A stretch of 64,000 nt of DNA from JANMES01 sp038329865 (GCA_038329865.1 JBBQNK010000015.1:1-64000); one strand, 5' to 3'. Positions 7,462 to 16,311 are shown, numbered from the stretch's first letter. Numbers and translations: made by a program. The notes: generated by a model not told the origin, from the sequence alone.

Positions 7462-8461
7462 CCCGCTCGCTGTTGCTGTGCAGCGTGCAGACGACCGTCA
7501 CGCCCGCGGCCGCGGCTTTGAGCGCGTCGTGATGGCGCATCTCGCCGGTGAGGAAAAGATCGACCTTCGCGGCGATCGCGGTGTCGAGCAGATCGCCGCA
7601 CGAGCCGGCCGCGACGGCGGCTTTCGCGACCGCGCCTGTCGTCGGCCCGGCGATCAGCAGGTGGTCGATTCCAAGCTCCCGTTTGATCGTCGAAAATAAT
7701 TCCGCTCGCTCGATTGCTGGCGAGAGCGTGCCGACTCGGCCGATGCCTTTCCCGCTCGGGCTGGCCGCGAGCTGCAGCAGGTCGAACGCCGGCTCTTCGT
7801 ACGGGTGCGTCTTGCGAAGGGCCGCGATGACGGCGGAAACTTTGTCGACCGGCACGATCGTCTCCATCCGGATTTCGTCGGCCATTTCCAACTGTCCCGC
7901 TTCACCGACGGTCGGCTCGGCACCGTCTTCGCCGAAAAAAGTCCCCTTGCCAATTGAGAGAAAGCTGCACGAGGTGTAATTGCCGATCTCTCCCGCGCCG
8001 GCGGCGAAGAGCGCCTGGCTGATCGATTCGATCGTGGTAGCCGGCGCGAAGGTGACGAGCTTGTACTGCGTCGCCGTCGCGGCCGTCGGTTTCAGCGGCA
8101 CGCGCTCGCGCAATCCCAGCACGTCCGCCAGCACGTCGTTCGTCCCGCCGTCAGCCACGTCGAGTGCCGTATGCGGGGAATAAATCGCCACGCCGCGACG
8201 GACCGCATCAAACACCACGCTGCCGGTGACGAGCCGTTTGAGCGGCGAAAAGATTGGCGGGTGGTACGCGATGATGAAATCGCATCTTGTTTCCGCCGCT
8301 TCCTTTGCCACGGCCGCGGTGTAGTCGATGCAGAGCATGACGGATGAAATATCCCGCGCCGGATCGCCCACAAGCAGGCCGACGTTGTCCCACGACTCCG
8401 CCATCGCCGGAGGGGCGATGACGTTCAATTCGTCGATGAGTTGCTGAAGCGAAGAGGCCAT
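7364..8461 (-). CDS. Nif3-like dinuclear metal-centre protein (YbgI/YqfO family)
   Basis: This 365-residue protein belongs to the Nif3/YqfO family, often annotated as GTP cyclohydrolase I type 2, though its cellular role is unsettled. Metal-centre motifs are SWDNVGLLVGD, the AYHPPIF His, SPHTALD with its His and Asp, and the C-terminal GEMRHHD. The central insertion (about 130-230), with the KTHPYEEPAFDL signature, is the PII-like domain of the long YqfO-type members. The last 98 nt overlap the 3' end of the CHAD gene on the opposite strand. Confidence 0.9.
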   Translation of the reverse strand: MASSLQQLIDELNVIAPPAMAESWDNVGLLVGDPARDISSVMLCIDYTAAVAKEAAETRCDFIIAYHPPIFSPLKRLVTGSVVFDAVRRGVAIYSPHTALDVADGGTNDVLADVLGLRERVPLKPTAATATQYKLVTFAPATTIESISQALFAAGAGEIGNYTSCSFLSIGKGTFFGEDGAEPTVGEAGQLEMADEIRMETIVPVDKVSAVIAALRKTHPYEEPAFDLLQLAASPSGKGIGRVGTLSPAIERAELFSTIKRELGIDHLLIAGPTTGAVAKAAVAAGSCGDLLDTAIAAKVDLFLTGEMRHHDALKAAAAGVTVVCTLHSNSERVTLKHLRSKLAEKFPELAFHQSAMDRDPFSIR

Positions 8462-8537
8462 GTCAGCAGATTAACCACGAAGTTCGCGAAGATCACGGAA
8501 TAGCTACGATTTAGTGTGTCTCACCTTCAGGTATATC

Positions 8538-8612
8538 GTCATCCTGAGATACTCCGAAGGATCTTGCCTCGCCGTGCAGTGAGCTCGATCCTTCGGAGTA
8601 CCTCAGGATGAC
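8538..8612. repeat. Inverted repeat (TCATCCTGAGGTAC family)
   Basis: The arms GTCATCCTGAGATACTCCG and CGGAGTACCTCAGGATGAC flank a short loop. A second copy is at 60221-60294. Outside the arms, CACCTTCAGGTATATCG and CGATACCGGTGAAGGTG form a looser second pair. Confidence 0.85.
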
Positions 8613-8650
8613 GTTCACCAAAATCTGCGATACCGGTGAAGGTGAAACGC

Positions 8651-8717
8651 TGTAGCCCGCTCGCTTTTCGAGCGTTGATCGTGGGATTCGACGGCGAGCA
8701 AGCTCGCCGGCTACACG
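8651..8717. repeat. Imperfect inverted repeat (GTAGCCGGCGAGC family)
   Basis: The arms TGTAGCCCGCTCGC and GCGAGCAAGCTCGCCGGCTA pair imperfectly. The better-preserved copy is at 53271-53334. Together with the repeat at 8538 it accounts for most of the 275 bp spacer between the Nif3-like gene and pabB. Confidence 0.7.
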
Positions 8718-8736
8718 AAGATGCCGAAAGGTAGGG

Positions 8737-9870
8737 CTAAATCTGAATGCCCAGCGCCGCGAACATCGCCCGCGCCTTCACGAGCGTCTCTTCATACTCC
8801 GCCGCAGGGTCGGAGTCGGCGACGATGCCTCCGCCGACCGGGATGTGCACCAGGCCGTCCTTGATCGTCATCGTGCGGATGGCGACGGAGAATTCCATCT
8901 CGCCGTTCTCGATCCAGCCGATGGCGCCGCAGTACGCGCCGCGGCGGACGGGTTCTAGCTCGTCGATGATCTCCATCGCGCGGATTTTCGGGCAGCCGGT
9001 CACGCTGCCGCAGGGGAAGGTGGCGCGGAGGATGTCGGTGAGCGTTATCTCCGGGCGCAGGATGCCTTCGATCGTTGCCACGCCGTGCAGCACCGTGGGG
9101 TGCGTTTCGATCGTGCGCGGCTCGGTTACTTTCACGCTGCCGATCTCGCAGATTCGGCCGAGGTCGTTGCGCTGCAGGTCGACGATCATCGCGAGCTCGG
9201 CCTTGTCTTTTTCGCTGTAGCGCAACGCGGCGATCATGCCGGGTGCGTTGGGCCGGGTGCCTTTGATCGGGCGGTTGACGATTTTCCGCCGGCCGTCGGG
9301 CAAGCGCGTCACGCGGAGGAAAAGCTCGGGCGAATTGCTGATCAGTTGGAACGTGCCGAAATCGAGAAACGCGCTGTATTCCGCGGGAAAAGTCTGCTGT
9401 AGCCGCTGGTAGATCGCCCACGGGTCGGCCGGAAGTGACACGCTGAACCGCTGCGAGAGATTCACCTGAAACACATCACCCGCGGCGATGTAATCGAGAC
9501 AGCGGCGAACCGTTTGCTCGTACGCCGCGCGCGAAAAAGTGCTGGTTATCGCGCCGGCGCGATGCGGCGAATCGGCCTGTAAAAGAGGCTCGAGCGATTC
9601 ACGGGCGGCAGCACTGCACGCCGTGAAACTGAACAGCGGCACGTTCAGGTCGTCCGTTGCCGCGTGCGGCAATTTTTCAAAGCAACGGCCGAGATCATAG
9701 TTGAAGAATCCCGCCCAGCGGCCGGTTTGCGATTGCGCGTCCAGCGCCGCCAGCTGGTTCAGCGCATTTGATTCATCACCAATCAGTTTCGGCGCATCGG
9801 TAGCGGCGAGCACGCTCGCCCATGACTTGGAGTTGCTGGCGGAATGAAATCGAACGGCCGGCCGAAGCAT
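8737..9870 (-). CDS. pabB: Aminodeoxychorismate synthase component I
   Basis: PabB makes 4-amino-4-deoxychorismate from chorismate and glutamine-derived ammonia for folate. This 377-residue protein carries the C-terminal chorismate-binding domain: AGDVFQVNLSQRF, the PIKGTRP motif whose Lys marks PabB rather than anthranilate synthase (which has PIAGTR), then GSVTGCPKIRAMEIIDELE and the C-terminal GGGIVADSDP. The N-terminal domain is short. No pabA or pabC is in the window; folC is 18 kb away. Confidence 0.93.
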   Translation of the reverse strand: MLRPAVRFHSASNSKSWASVLAATDAPKLIGDESNALNQLAALDAQSQTGRWAGFFNYDLGRCFEKLPHAATDDLNVPLFSFTACSAAARESLEPLLQADSPHRAGAITSTFSRAAYEQTVRRCLDYIAAGDVFQVNLSQRFSVSLPADPWAIYQRLQQTFPAEYSAFLDFGTFQLISNSPELFLRVTRLPDGRRKIVNRPIKGTRPNAPGMIAALRYSEKDKAELAMIVDLQRNDLGRICEIGSVKVTEPRTIETHPTVLHGVATIEGILRPEITLTDILRATFPCGSVTGCPKIRAMEIIDELEPVRRGAYCGAIGWIENGEMEFSVAIRTMTIKDGLVHIPVGGGIVADSDPAAEYEETLVKARAMFAALGIQI

Positions 9871-9934
9871 GGCGGAATCTTAACCGCCGGAATGCAAATC
9901 GACATGACCGACCGCGGGCCGATGTGCGAGCTGG

Positions 9935-10441
9935 CTAGTTTTTCGGCGCAACGGCAGGGAATTGGATGCTGCGGATGATCGCCATCGCGTCGGCCAGCGT
10001 GGCGGGATCTTTGAATTCAACGTCGAGTTCGAGCTTGTTGTGGTTATTCGCATCATCATTCGTCTTGGCGAAATAGACGTAAACGGTGTGTTGATCCGTC
10101 ACGATTCTCGCCTTGCGGCCGTGGATGGTTTCCTCGTTCGACACGGCACCTGGCTTCTCGGCGATTTCATCGAGTGGGCTGGAATATTGGCCGTGGTCGA
10201 AACCCACGCGAAGCGTCGGGCTTACATAGAGTCCGACGTAAGAGTCGATGCCTTGTACTTCCTGAAATTTCAGATCGGGCGGCGTGGTGAATGAGAACTG
10301 CCCGCGCGCGTCAATGGTTTTCCAGCCATCCGTGGCAGCAGGCCGGCTTGTCGGTTGAGGGGTCTCGGCAACGGCGGGGAATCGACCGAAGATGGCGAAC
10401 GATATCGCAGCGCAGGCTATGGTTAATAGCGGTTGACGCAT
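9935..10441 (-). CDS. Secreted hypothetical protein, 168 aa
   Basis: A clear signal peptide (MRQPLLTIACAAISFAIFG, cleavage near AVAET) is followed by a single small domain with alternating strands (QFSFTTPPDLKFQEV, HTVYVYFAKTND). No family is recognised. The start at 10441 is preferred over the one 7 codons upstream because GAGGAA sits just before it. It lies 63 bp downstream of an exported hydrolase and 64 bp upstream of pabB on the same strand, so the three may be one transcript. Confidence 0.7.
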   Translation of the reverse strand: MRQPLLTIACAAISFAIFGRFPAVAETPQPTSRPAATDGWKTIDARGQFSFTTPPDLKFQEVQGIDSYVGLYVSPTLRVGFDHGQYSSPLDEIAEKPGAVSNEETIHGRKARIVTDQHTVYVYFAKTNDDANNHNKLELDVEFKDPATLADAMAIIRSIQFPAVAPKN

Positions 10442-10504
10442 AATGATTCCTCGGCTGTGCATGACTTGATTGACGACGGAAAGGCCGAAAGGTTTCGTAT
10501 TCCA

Positions 10505-11602
10505 TTACGGCTTTTCGGTCACGATCAGCTCTTTCACCGGCACGCCATTGCTCCATTTTCCCATAAATTTCTGCTGCGGCGTATTGCCGAGTGCGATGTC
10601 GCGATTCTTGCCGTGGAAAGCGGCGTCAGTCAGCGCGTCAAAGAGTTTCCATGTGCCGTAGTAATCCATCGCGTCGATACCAATGCCGCCGCCGGCTTGT
10701 TTCGCGGCGCCGTCGCCCGCGGCGGCGCCGTTCTTTTCCTGAACGCGTTCCATGAGGCGCTCGCGGACGGGGCCGGCCTTCTTCGTTGTCGGCTTGGCCT
10801 CGTCCGCTTCGACAATCGACTTCATCGCCACCGGCGCCATGTGGCCGGCGCTGAGCTTTGGCTGGCCGTGCTCGTCGGAGACCAGCGTGATGAAGTTTTT
10901 ATTCGCGGCCGCTATCTGCTTGAAGCGGGCAAAAATGTCTTTCGCGTCGGCGTCGCCTTCGACCATGTCGTCCTGACCGACGATCATCTGCACCAGCGTG
11001 CCGGCGGGAATCTTGCTGAAATCTTCGAGCGACATCTGCACCTTGTCTTGGCCGATCAATCGGTAGCCCGGCTCGATCGAGCAGATCGCCTTCGGCGTCG
11101 GCAGTCCGTCGGCGGGCATCAGCATTGCCAGGTTCGGCCCGACCGCGCCGCCCATGGAGTGGCCGACGATCGCCACGTGATCGAGTTCGGGCTTGACGTG
11201 AACTTTTCCTTCCAACTCCTTGAACGCCTCCTTCACGGCCGCCTCTGCACTTGGAGTGAAAGTCTGCATAGAAGTCAGCAACGTCGCCTGGTATCGCGGA
11301 TAGATCACGATGTTTCCACGACGAACCAAATGCTCGATCCAAGCGCCGTAAGTGTTCGGCGACATCGCGCTCCAACCGTGACAAAAAATAATCACCGGCG
11401 CGGTAGCGGGTTTCGGATCGGCCGGCTCGAAAATCCAGAACTGCGTGTCGCCTTCGCCGTAGACGTGAGAGATCATTTCAGCGTGCGAATAGTCAGACGA
11501 GCCGGGGCCGGTCTTAGGTTGCGCCGGAGGCGTTGGCGGGGCGGCAAGGAGGTGCGCGGAAGTGAGCAGGACTATCCCGGTAAAAAGGATGAATAAACGC
11601 AT
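10505..11602 (-). CDS. Exported alpha/beta hydrolase (chlorophyllase/PAF-acetylhydrolase-like)
   Basis: The 365-residue protein begins with a signal peptide (MRLFILFTGIVLLTSAHLLA) and a Pro-rich linker. The hydrolase core has IIFCHGWSA (oxyanion strand), the nucleophile elbow VGHSMGGAVGP and a GQDD acid-loop candidate; the catalytic His is likely in GHMAP. The N-terminal YPRYQ after the first helix resembles predicted esterases. The substrate is unknown. An Ala/Gly-rich insertion (EKNGAAAGDGAAKQAGGG) precedes the C-terminal part. The start at 11602 is supported by AAGGA and by the signal peptide; 26 extra upstream codons are not convincing. Confidence 0.82.
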   Translation of the reverse strand: MRLFILFTGIVLLTSAHLLAAPPTPPAQPKTGPGSSDYSHAEMISHVYGEGDTQFWIFEPADPKPATAPVIIFCHGWSAMSPNTYGAWIEHLVRRGNIVIYPRYQATLLTSMQTFTPSAEAAVKEAFKELEGKVHVKPELDHVAIVGHSMGGAVGPNLAMLMPADGLPTPKAICSIEPGYRLIGQDKVQMSLEDFSKIPAGTLVQMIVGQDDMVEGDADAKDIFARFKQIAAANKNFITLVSDEHGQPKLSAGHMAPVAMKSIVEADEAKPTTKKAGPVRERLMERVQEKNGAAAGDGAAKQAGGGIGIDAMDYYGTWKLFDALTDAAFHGKNRDIALGNTPQQKFMGKWSNGVPVKELIVTEKP

Positions 11603-11726
11603 GTTCAAATTATCCTTTCCAAATGGAAGCGACTCTATGGAGCAATTATTGCGACATCTGCTTACGCCTGGAGATGCCAATCACCCGTTGGAACGGGCGG
11701 TCCGCCATCCTGTGGGAATATGAGAT

Positions 11727-11761
11727 AAAAAGAAGACTCCGACACAACAGTCGGAGTCTTC
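11727..11761 (-). terminator. Rho-independent terminator of glutamine synthetase III
   Basis: A perfect 12 bp stem GAAGACTCCGAC / GTCGGAGTCTTC with a 6 nt loop is followed on the minus strand by five T. It lies 31 bp after the stop of the glutamine synthetase III gene. Confidence 0.9.
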
Positions 11762-11791
11762 CAGAAAATCAGCAGTCAAACGGCTCGCGAG

Positions 11792-13966
11792 TTACTTGAT
11801 GAACAGCATCTCGCGGTACGTCGGCAGCGGCCAGAGTTCGTCGGAGACGATCGTTTCAAGTAGATCCGCGGCGGTGCGAACTTCCGTCAGGGCCGGGAAG
11901 ATCTTTTCACGCGAGTACTTGGCGTGATCGAACGGCTCGCCCTCGGCGGAATGGCCCAAGGCGTGCTCGAGGGAATGAATGCCGTTGTTCAGGGCGTTTA
12001 TTCCGTCCGTGAGCGTCTTGAGCGTATCCGAACCGGGCGGGTTGGCGATGCCGGCGCTCTTGGCGGCGGCGACGCTGGTGGCGACCTCGCCCATGTACTT
12101 CAGGGCGGCCGGTAGGATCATGGTCTTGGCCATCATCGCGGCGGTCTTGCCTTCGATGGCGAGCGTTTTCACGTACGCTTCGGAGAGGATATTCAGCCGG
12201 CTGTGCAGTTCCTTCTCGGTGTACACCTTGTACTTGGTGAACAGGTCGATCGTGTCCTTGCGGACGATGACCGGCAGCACTTCGATGGTGTTCTTGAGAT
12301 TCGGCAGGCCGCGCTTCTCGGCCTCTTTGTGCCACTCTTCGCCGTAGCCGTTGCCGTTGAAGAGAACCTTCTTGCTCTCTTTGACGATCGGCGGCAAGAC
12401 TTCCTGGATGGACTTGTTCAAGTCCTTGCCGGCCTTCACGTCGGCTTCAAGCTTGGTGGCGATGTAATCGAGCGACTCGGCGACGATGGTGTTGAGCACC
12501 GTGTTCGGCCCGGCGATGTTGGCACTGCTGCCGACGGCGCGGAACTCAAACTTGTTGCCCGTGAACGCAAACGGCGAGGTGCGGTTACGGTCGCCGGCTT
12601 CTTTCGGAATCGGCGGGAGCACGCTCACGCCCGACTGGAACATGCCGCCTTGCTTGCTGGTCTTGGCGGGGCCTTTTTCGAGTTGTTCGAACACGTCTGT
12701 CAGCTGATCGCCAAGGAACACCGAGATGATTGCCGGCGGGGCTTCGTTGGCGCCCAGGCGATGATCGTTGTGAGCCGACGCGATCGATAGGCGCAAAATC
12801 TCGCTGTACTTCGCAACGGCGCGGATGACGGCCGTGCAGAAAACGAGGAACTGCGCGTTGTCGTGCGGAGTATTGCCGGGTTCGAGGAGGTTCTCGCTGT
12901 CGGTGCCCATCGACCAGTTGTTGTGCTTACCGCTGCCGTTAATGCCGGCGAACGGTTTCTCGTGCAGCAGGCAGACGAGTCCATACTTGTCGGCGGTCTT
13001 ACGGAGCACTTCCATCACCAGGTTCTGGTGATCAGTCGCGAGGTTGCTGTTCTCGTAGATCGGGGCGATTTCGTACTGGCTCGGGGCCACTTCATTGTGA
13101 CGAGTTTTCACCGGCACGCCGAACTTGAAGAGCTCGAGTTCCGCATCGGCCATGCACGCCAGCACGCGCTCGGGAATGGCGCCGAAGTACTGGTCTTCCA
13201 GTTCCTGCCCCTTGGGCGGCGGCGATCCGAAAAGCGTGCGGCCGGTGGCGATCAGGTCAGGGCGGGCGTAGTAAAAGCTCTTGTCGATCAGGAAGTATTC
13301 CTGTTCCGGGCCGACGGTGGTGACGACGCGGTCGGCGGTCTTGCCGAACAGCTTCAGCACGCGCATGGCCTGCGTGGAGAGGGCTTCCATCGAGCGGAGG
13401 AGCGGGGTTTTCTTATCGAGGGCCTCGCCGGTCCAGCTGAGGAACGCTGTGGGGATCACCAGCGTGGCGCCGTTGGGGTTGTCCATGATGTAGGCGGGCG
13501 AAGTCGGGTCCCACGCGGTGTAGCCGCGGGCTTCGAAGGTGGCCCGCAGGCCGCCGGACGGGAAGCTCGACGCATCGGGCTCGCCCTTGATCAGCTCCTT
13601 GCCGCTGAACTCTGCCACCGCGCCGCCGCCTTCAACGGGGGCGAGGAAGCTGTCGTGCTTTTCCGCGGTGATGCCGGTCATCGGCTGGAACAGGTGCGTG
13701 TAGTGCGTAGCGCCTTTTTCGATGGCCCAGTCCTTCATCGCAACGGCGACGGCGTCGGCGATGGCGGGGTCGATCGGGAGTCCTTGCTTGATCGTTTTTT
13801 GCAGCGCTTTGAAGATCGGCTTGGGGAGACGAGCTTTCTGCACCCCTTCGTTGAACACGTTGATGCCGTAAAGGTCTTTAATGTGCGTGGTTTTGAAATC
13901 GATGCGGTTCAGCTTGTGATGGCTGCTGACGATCGATTCGACCGCTGACTGACGAACAGTGGACAT
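11792..13966 (-). CDS. glnN: Glutamine synthetase type III
   Basis: This enzyme makes glutamine from glutamate, ammonia and ATP and assembles as a dodecamer. At 724 residues it matches the long GSIII class, with the class-typical GSIII N-terminus (MKDWAIEKGATHYTHLFQP), the catalytic core (GPEQEYFLIDK, FGVPVKTRHNEVAPSQYE, EKPFAGINGSGKHNNWS) and a long C-terminal helical region. The start at 13966 is set by GGAGGAG just upstream; a TTG four codons earlier overlaps that ribosome site. A promoter candidate lies at 14038-14068 and a strong terminator follows. A second, unrelated glutamine synthetase (type II) lies 2.3 kb away. Confidence 0.97.
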   Translation of the reverse strand: MSTVRQSAVESIVSSHHKLNRIDFKTTHIKDLYGINVFNEGVQKARLPKPIFKALQKTIKQGLPIDPAIADAVAVAMKDWAIEKGATHYTHLFQPMTGITAEKHDSFLAPVEGGGAVAEFSGKELIKGEPDASSFPSGGLRATFEARGYTAWDPTSPAYIMDNPNGATLVIPTAFLSWTGEALDKKTPLLRSMEALSTQAMRVLKLFGKTADRVVTTVGPEQEYFLIDKSFYYARPDLIATGRTLFGSPPPKGQELEDQYFGAIPERVLACMADAELELFKFGVPVKTRHNEVAPSQYEIAPIYENSNLATDHQNLVMEVLRKTADKYGLVCLLHEKPFAGINGSGKHNNWSMGTDSENLLEPGNTPHDNAQFLVFCTAVIRAVAKYSEILRLSIASAHNDHRLGANEAPPAIISVFLGDQLTDVFEQLEKGPAKTSKQGGMFQSGVSVLPPIPKEAGDRNRTSPFAFTGNKFEFRAVGSSANIAGPNTVLNTIVAESLDYIATKLEADVKAGKDLNKSIQEVLPPIVKESKKVLFNGNGYGEEWHKEAEKRGLPNLKNTIEVLPVIVRKDTIDLFTKYKVYTEKELHSRLNILSEAYVKTLAIEGKTAAMMAKTMILPAALKYMGEVATSVAAAKSAGIANPPGSDTLKTLTDGINALNNGIHSLEHALGHSAEGEPFDHAKYSREKIFPALTEVRTAADLLETIVSDELWPLPTYREMLFIK

Positions 13967-14037
13967 GGGCTCCTCCAAGTTGAAAAATGCGTACGGATAA
14001 AAATGAACTTGTCTTTTTCCCGCCGGACGAATTGGGG

Positions 14038-14068
14038 ATTATAGCAGACGCAGCCAGCAATGTGTCAA
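14038..14068 (-). promoter_or_regulatory. Sigma-70-type promoter candidate for glnN
   Basis: On the minus strand a perfect TTGACA (14068-14063) and a perfect TATAAT (14043-14038) are separated by 19 bp, slightly longer than ideal. It would give a leader of roughly 65 nt before the glnN start. Confidence 0.55.
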
Positions 14069-14129
14069 CACTGATGGGCCGCGCACAATGATGCGATCCG
14101 CGTGACAGGTGATGAGAGTTCGATGTCCG

Positions 14130-15581
14130 TTACTTCGCTGATTGCGCGATCAATCTGCCAAGAGTGGGGATGGCGCGTTCCACCTCGGGGGTCCACAGCA
14201 GGCCGCAGTTGATGCGAACGCAGTTGCGGTATTTTCCTGTCACCGAGAAGACGACGCCGGGGCAGATGGAAATGCCGCTGAGCATGGCGCGGTTGTGCAA
14301 ATCGACGCTGTCGATGTTTTCGGGAAGTTCGACCCACAAAAGAAATCCACCCTGCGGCCGAGTGATCCTCGTCTCACGCGGAAAGTGCTCGGCCACCAGT
14401 TCGCTCATGCGATCCACCTGCCGGCGGTAGATCGTGGTCACCTTGCGCAGGTGTCGTTCGTAGCCGCCTTCCTCCATGAACTGCGCCAGCGCGAGTTGCG
14501 GGAGCATCGGCGCGGCGATGTTCAGCCATGCCTTCATGCGCGTAACTTCCTTCGTCCACTTGCCGGGCGCGCACCAGCCGATGCGCAGGCTGGGCGCAAC
14601 GGTTTTAGAGAATCCGCCGCACACCATCACAATACTGTTGGAAGCGGGCCCTTCATCAAAACTGCGGCAAGCGCGCGGGCGGCCGGGTTCGAAAACGAGA
14701 TCGGCGTAAATGTCGTCCTCGATCAACGGCACGTTGGATTTGCGGAGCATCGTCAGCAGTTCGCGCCGATTTTCTTCGGGCATGATCGAGCCGAGCGGAT
14801 TGTGAACGGTGGGGATGAGCACAACGGCTTTGACGAGACCCTGGCTGAGGACTACATCGAGCGCGTCGAGCGACGGGCCGGTGCGTGGGTGCGTCGGAAT
14901 CTCGATCGCTTTCAGGCCGAGCATTTCTACGGTTTGCAAAATGCCCCAGTAGGTCGGCGATTCGAGCGCGACGGTGTCGCCGGGTTGCGTGACGGCGCGC
15001 AGGCAGAGGTGAATCGCCTCAAGTGCGCCGCACGTGATCACCACGTCGTCTGCCGACCAGGCGCAGCCGGCGCGCACGTACCATCGCGCGACTTGCCGGC
15101 GCAAACTTGAGATGCCAGCAGGCGGCGGATAGCTCGCCGATCGCAACGGCTGCGAGCGGCTGATCGAATTCATCATCGAGTGCACGGACTTGGTACACCA
15201 ATCGGAAACCGCGCCGTTGGATGCTCCGAGTCCGATCGTGCCGGGTTGGGCGAATTCGGTCAGCAGGAGTAAACGGAGATCGCCAACTGTTACCGCCGAG
15301 GCGGTTTCTGGGGGGCGCGACATTTCGGGCTCTTCGACTTCTTCGCGGCGCAGTCGCTTCACGTAAAACCCGGATTGCGGCCTCGCCTGAAGACGACCGA
15401 GATCTTCCAGGTATCGATATGCGGATACGACCGTTGCGATCGAGACTTTGAGCTGTTTTGCCAAGGATCGGACCGATGGCGCTCGACTTCCAATAACCAG
15501 TGTTCCGTTATCGATCATCGCCTCGACTTGATTCGCAACTCCTTCGTATTTAGGTGCTTGCGTCCGTTTTCGGTTAGGCAT
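14130..15581 (-). CDS. MocR-type transcriptional regulator (GntR HTH plus aminotransferase domain)
   Basis: This 483-residue protein has an N-terminal GntR winged helix-turn-helix (APSVRSLAKQLKVSIATVVS, about 34-53) joined to a fold-type I aminotransferase-like domain. PLP-site residues are visible: HNPLG, the DDIYADLVFE Asp/Tyr, and the Schiff-base Lys in GGFSKTVAPSLRIGW. MocR proteins sense PLP, amines or amino acids and often control a neighbouring divergent gene. Here the divergent neighbour is the 78-residue protein at 15802, and the spacer holds repeated TACAGT sites. The effector is unknown. Confidence 0.9.
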   Translation of the reverse strand: MPNRKRTQAPKYEGVANQVEAMIDNGTLVIGSRAPSVRSLAKQLKVSIATVVSAYRYLEDLGRLQARPQSGFYVKRLRREEVEEPEMSRPPETASAVTVGDLRLLLLTEFAQPGTIGLGASNGAVSDWCTKSVHSMMNSISRSQPLRSASYPPPAGISSLRRQVARWYVRAGCAWSADDVVITCGALEAIHLCLRAVTQPGDTVALESPTYWGILQTVEMLGLKAIEIPTHPRTGPSLDALDVVLSQGLVKAVVLIPTVHNPLGSIMPEENRRELLTMLRKSNVPLIEDDIYADLVFEPGRPRACRSFDEGPASNSIVMVCGGFSKTVAPSLRIGWCAPGKWTKEVTRMKAWLNIAAPMLPQLALAQFMEEGGYERHLRKVTTIYRRQVDRMSELVAEHFPRETRITRPQGGFLLWVELPENIDSVDLHNRAMLSGISICPGVVFSVTGKYRNCVRINCGLLWTPEVERAIPTLGRLIAQSAK

Positions 15582-15596
15582 AATGAGTTCCGCCGG

Positions 15597-15702
15597 TACA
15601 GTTTGAACTGAAATGATACGATACAGTTAGAATATCGGAAAACTGTGATGGGCACAATTCCAAAATTCTGACACTGTGCTGTTCTACTTTCAGGCGTACA
15701 GT
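15597..15702. promoter_or_regulatory. Cluster of TACAGT/ACTGT sites, putative MocR operator
   Basis: TACAGT occurs at 15597, 15622 and 15697, and its complement ACTGT at 15642 and 15673, all within 106 bp between the mocR start and the divergent small gene. Such arrays of half-sites fit binding by a GntR/MocR dimer controlling itself and its neighbour. This is inferred from position and repetition only. Confidence 0.4.
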
Positions 15703-15801
15703 ATTTAGACAACTCAACCAGCGTCGCCACCGCACCAAGATGTTCTTTGTGCGAGACCCAATGCCGCCGCGGGTAAGAGAAGGAAATTAGAGGAGCCCAT
15801 C

Positions 15802-16038
15802 ATGGCAAACGCATCTAACAACAACGGTTTTGGTGGCCGGTTCCTGATTCAGGACAGCAACCACATGAGCGAAACCCCGGATTCCGGCGGCCGCTTCGCG
15901 ATTCAGGATCACGACCACATGAGCGACAACGTGCAGGTCAACGCCGGCAGCGATCAGTCTCGCTCGTCTGAGCGCCAGCAGGGCGGCGACGACCAGGGCA
16001 AGAAGTCGAAAAAGCGCCCGGGTCGCCAGTATCTGTAA
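15802..16038 (+). CDS. Small hydrophilic protein with a tandem GGRFxIQDxxHMS repeat
   Basis: This 78-residue protein has no hydrophobic segment and is probably disordered. It contains two copies of an 18-residue unit (11-28 and 29-46) sharing GGRF-x-IQD-xx-HMS, then a Ser/Gln/Asp-rich stretch and a basic tail (KKSKKRPGRQYL). I recognise no family. It has a strong ribosome site (AGAGGAG, 8 nt upstream), very similar to that of glnN, and its own strong terminator, so it is likely a real and well expressed gene. It sits between a MocR regulator (divergent) and glutamine synthetase II (convergent). Its role is unknown; a small regulator or binding partner is a guess. Confidence 0.75.
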   Translation: MANASNNNGFGGRFLIQDSNHMSETPDSGGRFAIQDHDHMSDNVQVNAGSDQSRSSERQQGGDDQGKKSKKRPGRQYL

Positions 16039-16080
16039 GCTCAGCGGAATGCCGACAACCCGGTATTCTCAAAATTAAAG

Positions 16081-16120
16081 TCGGGCCATAGCGATGAGGG
16101 TCGCTGTGGCCCGCTTTTTT
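16081..16120 (+). terminator. Rho-independent terminator of the 78-residue protein gene
   Basis: The stem CGGGCCATAGCGA / TCGCTGTGGCCCG (one mismatch) with a short loop is followed by C and six T. It starts 43 bp after the stop codon. Confidence 0.9.
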
Positions 16121-16133
16121 GCGGCAGATTTTT

Positions 16134-16229
16134 TAACCACGAAGTCACGAAGGCACGAAGGCACGAAGGCACGAAGGAATTCAATTCAGATTTGTTTTGT
16201 CTTCTTCGTGGCTTCGTGCCTTCGTGGTT
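16134..16229. repeat. Inverted repeat with tandem GGCACGAA units
   Basis: AACCACGAAGTCACGAAGGC, followed by several tandem GCACGAAG units, faces GCTTCGTGCCTTCGTGGTT across about 40 bp. It lies between two facing terminators of convergent genes. Confidence 0.85.
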
Positions 16230-16245
16230 CATCTGGTATGGCGCA

Positions 16246-16280
16246 TAAAAACATCTCCACCCGTTTCCGGGTGGAGATGT
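16246..16280 (-). terminator. Rho-independent terminator of glutamine synthetase II
   Basis: The perfect 13 bp stem ACATCTCCACCCG / CGGGTGGAGATGT with a 4 nt loop is followed on the minus strand by TTTTTATG. It lies 31 bp after the glnII stop. Confidence 0.92.
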
Positions 16281-16311
16281 GATGAAAACTTTCTGAACAA
16301 TCCAACGCGAC

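Noticed and set aside
16134..16229. A CRISPR-like array from the tandem GGCACGAA units
   Set aside because: The units are 9 bp tandem copies without spacers and form one arm of an inverted repeat. No cas gene is present.
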